Assembly: GCA_001598975.1 (NCBI GenBank)
Contig: BBXU01002707.1
Span: forward strand, 1 to 10,820
Source of the DNA: Parachlorella kessleri
Lineage: Eukaryota > Chlorophyta > Trebouxiophyceae > Chlorellales > Chlorellaceae
DNA length: 10,820 nt
Reading direction: 5' to 3'
Shown: positions 1 through 9,500 of the stretch, in pieces
Position numbering within the stretch: the stretch's first letter is position 1
Layout of the letters: the number at the start of each line of letters is the position of its first letter
Program-made: the position numbers and the translations under genes
The notes under the pieces: model-generated
Told to the model about the DNA's origin: nothing
Seen by the model: the letters and a program-made list of their open reading frames with translations, nothing else
The model's database searches: none

Positions 1-68
1 GCCGCCCGGTACATGAATCGGGCCAATCCCGAGCTCCAGTTTAGGCAGGGTGGAATCCCCTCGGCCTG

Positions 69-149
69 CTTTCCAGCACTTCGCTGCGGCATGCAAGGTT
101 GGCTGCTGCCATCCTCGGCTTGCGTGTTCGTATTTCAAGTGCTGGAAAG
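69..149. repeat. Foldback (imperfect hairpin) element
   Basis: Bases 69-81 (ctttccagcactt) and 137-149 (aagtgctggaaag) are perfect 13-base inverted complements. Inside them, 90-97 (catgcaag) can pair with 119-126 (cttgcgtg) over 8 bases with one G-U pair. The two stems are separated by an 8/10-base internal loop and closed by a 21-base loop. It could be a degenerate miniature transposon, a small-RNA precursor, or chance; no target-site duplication was identified. Confidence 0.4.
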
Positions 150-1420
150 TAGGAACGATCGTGGGAAGAAATACCCTCAGTAGAATATCCCACGCCATGC
201 TGCGGCTGCTGGGACACCTGGCGTGCTGCCATTTCTGTCCTGTGAAGATGAATAGGTCGAGAGGATCGTAAGAAGGGTACCAGACCTCCGGACAAGCACC
301 CAAACCCCGCGTATTGAGACCACCCCCCCCCCCCTCAGGGCGCTCCACTGGAGTACAATTAGGTTCTCTGCATCCCGGACGCATTTCCCAGCTTAGAGCC
401 AAGCCAAATGATTTGGCAGCTGTGTGCTCTTGCAAGTCTGTTGTGACCCCGCCACGTGCGTCTCCCAAAAGGAAGCACACACAAGGGCTGGGACAAGCCA
501 CATACCACTAAGAACCCACGCCTCCATTGCACAGAGGAGCGAACTTTTCAATGATTGCGTCAACCTCAAACCCATCCCTGCAGCCACCAGTTCTTAGAAA
601 TGCTGCTAGTCGCTTTCGAAGAATGTGAGTAGTCTTGCTACATCAACTGCCCCCCCTTCTCCCTCGAAGCCATGCTGCAATTTCCAGGGGTAGGGTGTGC
701 AAGTGGCCATTTTCCATGAGGGGCTGTGAAGCAGGAGGAGGAAGCCCTGCTAGAAGAAGGCGCAAGCTAACCAGCAGGTACGCAGGTTATGGAACACTAG
801 CCGACACGTTAGCTGCTTCAAGTTGTTGGAGACAAGTGTGCACAACCCCACCCCTCTAGGGAGAATAGCAGCGGAGGTGCCCCACCTGGTACTACCGGCA
901 AAGCTGTACATCAGTGGTGGAGCCGCCTTCACAGCTCCGTCTGGCCCCTTAAACACCACATTGGGACCCTGGCAGCCTTATGAGTGACAAAGCTGGAACC
1001 ACCTGACCACATAGGGGTTCTCACTGATCAGCCTTTCTGACACTAGGTTAGTACACAGACGTGCACTTATCGCAGAACCAACTCGGTCAGGACAGCATCC
1101 GGTCGTCCAAGGGGCCAAAACGCGACAATAGCAAAACCATCACGATCCGCGCTGCTGAACCGCGTGGCTGACTTCTGTGAGTATCTGACCCCGCTTTCTG
1201 ACCTCACACCTCCGTCGAGTGGCTTGACGTGGCCAACAAGAAGACCTCGGTAGGGCGGCACTGGCGGGAAGGCTACGTCGTCGCCCAAACTTGGACTCTC
1301 ATAACCCCACCGTTTTCCGGCCAGGGACACTTTCAAAGCATTGATCACAATAGCACTGGCATCATAAGCACCCAAACAAGCTCCGGTTTTTGGGGCGATT
1401 CAACAGTTGCAATTGTGCCT

Positions 1421-1428
1421 CTAAATAC
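1421..1428 (+). promoter_or_regulatory. Possible TATA-like element
   Basis: The AT-rich octamer ctaaatac lies 54 bases before the closest end of the ATG at 1482, in otherwise GC-richer DNA. If used, transcription would begin around 1450 and give a short leader. This is positional inference only; the motif is weak and the 5' end is not known. Confidence 0.2.
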
Positions 1429-1481
1429 TCTTGACTCCTGATCGTCCCCTCCTACGTGCCAAAGGCCCTCACCAGCAACAG

Positions 1482-1604
1482 ATGATGCTCACAAACCCTA
1501 CAGTGGGGCGCTGTCAGCGTCCTCTCGCCGCCCCCCGAACAGTGCCAGCCAAGGCTCGCGTTCTGGGCTTCAGGCCCCTGTCATTCCGCAAGGGGGATGC
1601 CAAG
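1482..1604 (+). CDS. ADH1: AdhE exon 1: start codon and organelle targeting peptide
   Basis: This exon encodes residues 1-41, starting [10 protein letters not shown]. It has six Arg, three Lys and only one acidic residue, with many Ala, Pro and Val, as expected for an algal chloroplast or mitochondrial transit peptide. An in-frame TAA at 1422 precedes it and no ATG lies between, so 1482 is the first in-frame ATG; a second ATG follows at once at 1485 with A at -3. The donor is AAG|GTACGA; reading through it meets TGA at 1623. Bacterial AdhE has no such extension. That this exon joins exon 2 is inferred from phase, composition and spacing. The 153-base intron that follows shows nothing else. 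Confidence 0.72.
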
Positions 1605-3486
1605 GTACGAGCCTCCTTGGCCTGATCAGCTATCCAAGCCTTGGCGAGCTGACCTAACGTACACCGTCGTGCATGCCACATCCCCTGAGCATGCATGCAC
1701 GATCTAGCCAACGCCAATGTGCCTTCCCAGTCAACCCTGCTGTTGCTGCTTATGCAGAAGGTCGCGGCAGCCCAGGCTGTTGTCAAGGATCCAGCCGAGA
1801 CAGTCACTGCTCCCACCAATGGCAACGGCGCCAAGGGCCTGGCCAAGGCTGACATGCCGGCGCCGGCACCTGCTGCTGCTGATGGCCTAGAAGAGCTGAA
1901 GCGCATCCTGGCTCGGGCCAAGGCGGCACAGCAGGAGTACAGCACCTTCACTCAGGAGCAGGTGGGTGACTTTGGTGTTGTAACTGCTGGTCCGTGAGGG
2001 TGTTTCCTATTCCAGGGCTGAGCACAACAGGTGGCCTTGAGCTGCGCCCAACCTGCCATGCGTTGCATCTACCTAGGGGACGGCTCGTCTCGGCTAGCAT
2101 GCATAAGAGATTCAGCCCATGTGTATGGGCTGTGGACGAAGGGCTGGTTTGGCAGCAGCATGGATGCTTGGGGCTTCAGGCGTGGCATGCACTGCGGGAC
2201 AGCACCCCTGCTTACCTTGGTTCCCCCAAAAAGGCATGGTGTGATAATGCTGTGCATGGAGTTCATTGTTTTGTGCATCAGGCACCAGCCCAGGTATAGC
2301 GACACTCGTTGTATATCTCAACAGTGGCCCATGGGTCTCTGCAGGTGGATGCCATCTTCAAGGCTGCTGCCCTGGCTGCCAACTCTGCACGCATCCCGCT
2401 GGCCAAAATGGCTGTGGCTGAGACCCGCATGGGCTGCGTTGAGGACAAGGTGGGCAATCACATATTTTCGGAAGTGTATGCGAGTACCAAGCTGTGGGTG
2501 GTAAATGACTGGTGCCTGCATAGACCTGCATGTGCTGCTTGAAGGACGTTGTTGTGGGAGGTTTGGCAGGTGGCATGGGCTGGGTATGGGCAGCGGTGGT
2601 CTAATTCTATGGGTAGTTTGGGTATGGGTAGTGTGCAAGTAGGCTGGTGACATGTGTGGAGTGCCGGCTAGGCACATGAGCAGGTCTTAGAGCGTTGGCT
2701 CCACTCCCCGTGTGTATCCTTCTGGGTACTAGAACCCTGTAGAGGGTTGGAATTGGGCGAGCATGTCTCATCTCACCGCCTGGCACCATTCTTGTTTTGT
2801 GTACCGAAACTGCAGGTCACCAAGAACCACTTTGCCTCGGAGTTTGTGTACCACAAGTACGCCGATGAGAAGACCTGCGGCGTGATTGAGGTGGGTGATA
2901 ATAGAGCCGATGATGACTCACCCGCAACTCCCATGAGCGCCTAGATGCTGCTGAGCACTCATATGAAGCCACTACATGGCTGGTTGCAGGGCAGGTGCAC
3001 ATGCTGGAGTCAGTTTGGTGTGCCCGCCGACAGCCAGACTTTCTGATATGGGATCGCCTTCGTAGCATCAGAGTGGTTTTACTTTAGTCCTGTGTGGCTG
3101 TCAGCTGTCCGTGCCGAGGCTGTACAACCAGGGTAGTGCGAGGCGCACCCGCGGCAAACTTAGGATGGTGTTGGTTCCTAAGCGCGAATGATTCTTTCTA
3201 ACTGTCCATGCAAACTGTCCTTGCAGAGGGACCCGGCTGGCGGCGTGACCAAGATTGCCGAGCCGGTGGGCGTGATTGCGGGCATCGTGCCCACCACCAA
3301 CCCCACCTCCACCGCCATTTTCAAGGCGCTGCTGTGCCTCAAGACCCGCAACGCCCTGGTGCTCTGCCCGCACCCCCGTGCTGCCAAGTGAGTCGTTGAT
3401 TATTCACGCTTGCAGGTCACACAGAAGCAGCGGGATGTTTGCCATGCGTTGGGAAGTGCACCTGCGTGCGCCCTACCACCTGCTGC

Positions 3487-3582
<96 letters not shown>

Positions 3583-6500
3583 TACTATTACTATTACTAT
3601 TACTATTACTATTATTATTATTATTATTACATTAAGATGTCCCTGCCGCTGATGCACTGCCTCGGGCTTCGCTTTGCACGTCCCCTGCCAGGTCAGCAAT
3701 GAGCATTGAGGCATCCACCACCCCCCTGCCCCTTACAGGTCGACCATTGAGGCGGCCCGCATCGTGCGCGACGCGGCCGTCGCCGCCGGCGCGCCCGAGG
3801 GCATTGTGGCCTGGATTGAGCACCCCTCGCTGCCGGTCAGCCAGGCGCTGATGTCGGCCCCAGAGATCTCCCTGGTGCTGGCCACCGGCGGCCCCGCAAT
3901 GGTGAGCAGCATGTTTTTTGGTTGTTGTGTGTGTGTTTTTATTTATGTTGTGGTGTCTTACGTATCAAGGCGCTCTGGCGTGTGCCTGCCACCGGTGGCA
4001 CCGCCGTGGTGGGACAGACACTAATCCCTGGCTCTTGCTCGTTGTTGTGTGGGGAATTTGGAAAAGCATGTGGGTATGCTTTCCCACATGCGCTAGCTAT
4101 GGTCAGGGGCTGCCGCTTCTCAGTACTCAGGCAGGGGCTAGGCTTTGGCTGTGTCCTCCGTGTGTGATGGTTGCTTGTATGTATGACCATGCAATGGCCA
4201 CCACTCGTAGCCTGGCTATGCACACCTTCACTTTTTTGGGTAGGACGTGAACCCAGTGTTGAAGCTGTGTTCCCGCGTCACTCATGTGTGCAGGTGCGTG
4301 CTGCCTACTCCTCGGGCCACCCTGCGCTGGGTGTGGGCGCCGGCAACACCCCCGCTGTGATCGACGAGACCGCGGACGTGCAGGTATGGGGCAAGCAGCA
4401 TCAGCCTCTTCTCATTCATCACAGCTATCCTGCATTGTGGCCAAATGCAGCTGCCGCCCTGTGTACCGGCATGTCTGCCTGCGTAGGGCTAGTCGGTGAC
4501 CAAGCCCCGAGATTAAGGGCTCCTCAAACTCACCCAACATTTTGTACAGCAGGACTCGTTGCCACGGCTGCTGTGTGCTGCTGTGCCCTCCAGGTGGCCG
4601 TCTCCTCCGTGTTGCACTTGCGCTAGTCCACTGCCTGCACCACAACATCACAGCAACACAACACCCTGCTGCTGTGCCTGCTGTGCCCTCCAGGTGGCCG
4701 TCTCCTCCGTGTTGCACTTGCGCTAGTCCACTGCCTGCACCACAACATCACAGCAACACAACACCCTGCTGCTGTGCCTGCTGTGCCCTCCAGGTGGCCG
4801 TCTCCTCGGTGCTGATCAGCAAGACCTTTGACAATGGCGTGATCTGCGCCTCGGAGCAGTCTGTGGTTGTGGTGGACTCTGCTTACGAGGCCGCCAAGCA
4901 CGAGTTCATCCGCAGGGGCGCCTACTTCCTGACGGAGGAGGACAAGGAGAAGGTGGGCATGCGGTATTGGTATGAGATTGAGAGAGTCAGACGAATAGTT
5001 CGTTGTTGCGATCCCAGCTTAAAATGCCCCCTTTGGCGGAAGGAACTTCTACACCAGAGAGCACGGGCCTGTTGCCTGGCACAGCGCTGCATTGCCCTGG
5101 AGGTGCGGCAAGTGCCCACCCCATCTCACTGGTAGCCCTTCCAGCTAGAAGGCACGTTGGAGCAGCGGGACATCTGCACTCACTCACCACTGCTTCCTTA
5201 GAGCTCAGCGTCCGCCAGAAGGCCCGCCTTGCTGTCCTTTAATGGAAGCGACCCTGACTGACTTGTGTGTGCTTGATGGTGTGCCTCCCTGCAGGTCCGC
5301 AAGGGGCTGTTCCCCAACGGGCGTCTGAACGCAGACGCTGTGGGCCAGAATGCCGTAAAGCTGGGCGAGATCTTTGGGCTGACGGTGCCGCCCTGGACCA
5401 AGGTCCTCATCGGCGAGGTGAGTTTGGGGGTTGCCCGTGAATTTCAGGCTTGGTGGAATCCCCCGCCTTTGTCTCGACCAAGGTCCTCATTGGCGAGGTG
5501 AGCCTGGGGGTTGCTTGTGAAATTCAGGATTGGTGGAATCCCCTGCCTTTGTCTCGACCAAGGTCCTCATCGGCGAGGTGAGCCTGGGAGGGTGCTTCTG
5601 CAGACCAAGCCGGATGTAACCCCCTGCCTTTGGTTCCACCTGGGTGGGATGTGGTAGCTGCAGAGCTCGCACACGATGGGGCTCACGCACTGGGCAATCA
5701 TGTGCAAGAGCAGGATGGCTGTCAGTGTTCGACACTAGGAACTGAGTGGTGCAAGAGCAGCAGCAGCAGCAGCAGGAACAGTAAGGTGTGCACCGGCCGC
5801 CGCTTGCGCAGGTGGACGTCATTGGCAAGGAGGAGCCGCTGTCTGAGGAGAAGCTGTGCCCGGTGCTGGCCATGTACCGCGCCCCCGACTTCAAGGGTGC
5901 CGTGACCATGGCCGACAAGCTCATCAACATGTTTGGCCCCGGCCACACAAGGTGAGGCGAGGCAGCAGGGCCGGCCTCGAAGTTGTTTGGTTGAGGGTTG
6001 AGGGTTTGCGGTACATGCTGGGGTGAGGCGCGGCAGCAGGCCAGGCCTGCAAGTACCTTGGCTTTGTTTGGACATGACTTGTTTCCTGAGCATCCAGTCC
6101 ACGGGTTTTTGGCTGGACTATTGGAAGCTGCTTGTTTGTGTTGGTATTTCCCTCCCTCCCCCAGTTGTACCACGGCCGAGAGTCCACGACCAGCCTGCTG
6201 CACGTGTGTTGGCTCCGTACGGCTCCTGCCCATTATTACCTGCATATCTTAAGCCAGCTTATGTGCCTGCCTGCCTTGCAGCGTGCTGTACACCAACCCA
6301 CGCAACCGGGAGCACATCGACTACTTTAACAGCATTGTGAAGACCGTGCGCGTGCTGGTGAGCTCCCTGGGGAGGATGGCACCCGCCCCGCCCCTTCAGC
6401 TATGAATACCGCATGACACAGGCAGCTGACAGAACCGTCAGGCCGCGGAAACCAGGCCATGCGACCTGCTTGCTCAAGCGCCGGAATTTGGATCCCTCCT

Positions 6501-9500
6501 GTGCTCGCTCAATGCATATCTAAGCTCAGTCTGTATGGGGGACGCCTCAGCATGAGAGTGGGGTGTGGTCCCTTACCAGGGTCTTGTGTACACTCTGCAG
6601 ATCAACACGCCCGCCTCCCACGGCGCCATTGGGGACCTGTACAACTTCCACCTGGACCCCTCCCTCACCCTAGGCTGCGGCTCCTGGGGGTCCACCTCCG
6701 TCTCCACAAGTGAGTGATTGAAGAGTGGCATGGGCAGACTGCTTTTGCACAGTCGAAAACAGGTGTTGAGGGGTACAGTGGGGTACAAGGGGGGGCTGCG
6801 GCTCCTGGGGGTCCACCTCCGTCTCCACAAGTGAGTGATTGGTGTGCTGGCATGAGCAGACTGCTTTTGCACAGTCAGAAACAGGTGTTGACGGGTACAG
6901 TGGGGTACGAGGGGGGCTTGCGGCTCCACCTCCATGTCCACCAGTGAGTGATGGAGATGCTGGCATGGGAAGGCTTTTCTGTGCACCTGAAGTAGGTGTG
7001 TTGGACGGGTGTGCTGGGTGAGCACCGCTCCTACGCTCACCCGGGGCTGCGGCTGCCTCCCCCTGTGCCAGCCACATCCACCTGTACCCGTGAGCTGTGC
7101 CCCTCGTTAAGAGCAGCAGGCGCAGCGCTGATTGTGAGTGTGGGTGAGGAGGTGCTCCCTCCCTTGGTGCTGCATGTGGGACAGCTGTCCAGCATTTCCA
7201 GCTAAAGGCCAATATCTAGCTAAGCGTTGTGTGTCCGCCTGCACCCTGGCTACAGATGTGAGCCCCCGCCACCTTCTCAACATCAAGAGCGGCATTGAGA
7301 GGCGGGAGAACATGTGAGCGTGCAGGCACTTTGCCTCCTCAACTGCTTCTCCTCTTTAGACGAAGTCTGGGTACCAACCAGCGCATTCTGCAGCCGCATT
7401 TGATTTGGGTCTGCTGCTTACGCCCGGGGAATCAAGCTGCTAGTAAGGTGCTTGCACTACGGCTTTTAAAGGGACAAAAACTGATTCCAGACAGACTACT
7501 GCCTTGTGCCTGGGCTTGCAGGCTGTGGTGCCCCATGCTCCAACAGTCTACTCCCAAGCCATGCACGCTGGCCTTTTGTGCCCTTGTGGCCTGGGCTATT
7601 ATTTAATTATTTAGTTGCTTGATGTCTGGGCTTGCAGGCTGTGGTTCCGCGTGCCCCCCAAGGTTTACTTCAAGGGCGGCTGCCTGGAGACTGCCCTGGG
7701 AGACTTGAAGGACAAGAAGCGTGCATTCATCGTAACTGGTGAGCCAGCCTTGTTTAGTCTAGTCTAGTCAAGTCTAACAGCATCCCGTCACCTGACCATG
7801 CTGCCCAGCCTTGCAAGCCCCAAACAAATTCATACGCGCTGCTGCACTTTACCGGGGGGTAGGGGCCTTCCTGACCCCCGGCTATTCTCACTCCTTTCCC
7901 AGCGCCTCCCTTAGCAGCAAAGTCTCCGTTGCTGAGCTTCAGGCCTCTCTTTCTCAAGCGGCAAGCTCCTCAGTACTAGCTGACGCCTGGAAACATATGT
8001 GTTGCTGTGCAGACAAGCCGCTGTTTGACATGGGACACACGGACAAGCTGACTTCCGTGCTGGATGACTACGGCATGCGGCACCATATGTAGGTCGCTGA
8101 TGGTTCCTTCCAAGTTACAGAGCCGAGTGCGGATTTTATTTTGGGATGGGTGGTGTCTTGATGGGGGCAGCAATGCATGGCTTGCACTGCCCAGGGGCCA
8201 CTCTGTCGGCCGGGCCAGCTCCACTGCTAAGTCAGCAGTATGGACCGGCGTGACAGCCGTGCACCGCGCTGCAGCCTCATGCATCGGCAAGCCTGGTCCC
8301 GAGGAAGGAGCAGCCCCTTGGTGGACTGCTGCTGCGACCTCGTATCCCTAGCGTCACAGCTCAGTCCAGAGGCACTGATCTTTGACCACTGGCGTGTGGC
8401 TGCTGCTGCAGCTTCTATAACGTCACACCCGACCCGACCCTCACCTGCATCCGGGAGGGTCTCAGAGAAATGGAGGTGGGTGCCAGCTTGAGACTGTGCC
8501 TGTGCAATGGCATTTGATTGTAATTGTGGATCTGCTACCTGGGGGCCTTTCGCAAGCTGTGGTCATCCATAGCATGGTCATGCAATGTAGGGTGGTGGGC
8601 TGTCTCGCATGGCCAACTGCTGCAGTCGGTCTGTGCTCGCTGCTGGCGTGCCAGTCCTGCTGCCCCTGGCCAGCAGGGCCATGTGCTTCAAATAAATAGC
8701 AGTAAAAATGCGCAGGATATGACTCCTTTCCTCGAGCACAGAGAGAGTAACAGAGGATTGCTTACCTTGGTTTTGTTGTGACGCAAAATGCAGGCTTTCC
8801 AGCCGGACCTCATCATCGCCATTGGCGGTGGGTCCCCACTGGATGCTGCCAAGATCATGTGGCTGATGTATGAGGTAGGCCGAGGTGTCTGTCTACGCAA
8901 ATGTCTGCAAGCCGTTGTCCCGGGCAACCATTCTTGCACTGTGGGCAGCTGCAAACGAACGGTCAGTGCTGGGTGACCCCAGGGCGCCGTCGAAGAGTAG
9001 TGCATGTAGGGCCCTGGCTGTCTGGAGGCCATGAGTTACAGGCAGGTTTAGTAGGGTTGACACGGTTGTTGGGTGGCTATGGTGAGCTGCATGTGCTGCA
9101 TATGAACCCGTATGGCTAATGATGGCTAACGACGCCCCTTCTGCGGTCCTCGGCCTTCTAGAGCACCACCTGTCAGCTCTGACAGTCTGCACATGTGCTG
9201 CTGCCGTTTGCAGGTGCCCAACGTGGAGTTTGAAAAGCTGGCAGTGCGGTTCATGGACATCCGCAAGCGCGTGTACGAGGTGAGAGGCTGGTCTGAAAAT
9301 CTCTCACTCGGTCCGGTGGATGCCCTGACTAGCTGCCCTGGGGTGCCCAGCATTGGCAGTGCCAGCTGCCAGCAGGCTGGTCCAGGACCCTGCTTATGTA
9401 AAGTTCAGGCTAGGCCTGCAGCCCAGGGAGCACGGTGTGTGACTGCCTCCGTAGCCGCACCGTTTCTCCAAGGCGGTCGCCTGCTGCCGGCTTCTCTGCA

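Larger units (their letters stand above)
1..1481. other. Upstream intergenic/promoter region without a recognisable gene
   Basis: I see no supported coding region on either strand in this stretch. The open frames are short, lack the GC-rich codon pattern of the exons downstream, and match no family I recognise. It holds a foldback element (69-149), a run of 12 C at 323-334, and a TATA-like site shortly before the first coding exon. It presumably contains the promoter and 5' leader of the AdhE gene and perhaps the tail of a neighbouring gene that cannot be recognised here. Confidence 0.6.

Noticed and set aside
8..1054. Seven GTAC cores upstream of the gene, the motif bound by the algal copper/hypoxia regulator CRR1
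   Set aside because: Seven in roughly 1.5 kb is about what chance gives for a four-base motif, and none lies within 400 bases of the start codon.
1067..1401. Reverse open frame of about 110 codons in the upstream region
   Set aside because: It has no ATG start (the nearest start would be TTG), ends at no recognisable domain, and shows no family signature. A decayed fragment of another gene cannot be excluded.
1514..1951. 145-codon reverse open frame
   Set aside because: It is the antisense shadow of GC-rich exons 1 and 2.
3408..3430. Acceptor-like cttgcaggtcac early in intron 5, resembling the start of exon 4
   Set aside because: Only about ten bases match, it does not continue as coding sequence, and the phase-2 acceptor at 3738 gives the conserved Lys-Ser-Thr junction.
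3276..3714. Open frames with long poly-Leu, poly-Ile or poly-Tyr runs on both strands
   Set aside because: They are translations of the ATT microsatellite inside intron 5.
5418..5580. Exon 9 ending at the second or third donor
   Set aside because: Adding 80 bases breaks the reading frame into exon 10; only the donor at 5418 keeps the conserved LIGEV junction.
5487..6245. 252-codon reverse open frame
   Set aside because: It lies antisense to exon 10 and introns 9-10, is low in complexity where it crosses the CAG repeat, and resembles no known family.
6573..7212. Two overlapping reverse open frames (155 and 180 codons) with internally repeated peptides
   Set aside because: They are antisense to the 121-base tandem repeat of intron 12; the repetition is explained by that DNA and no family is recognisable.
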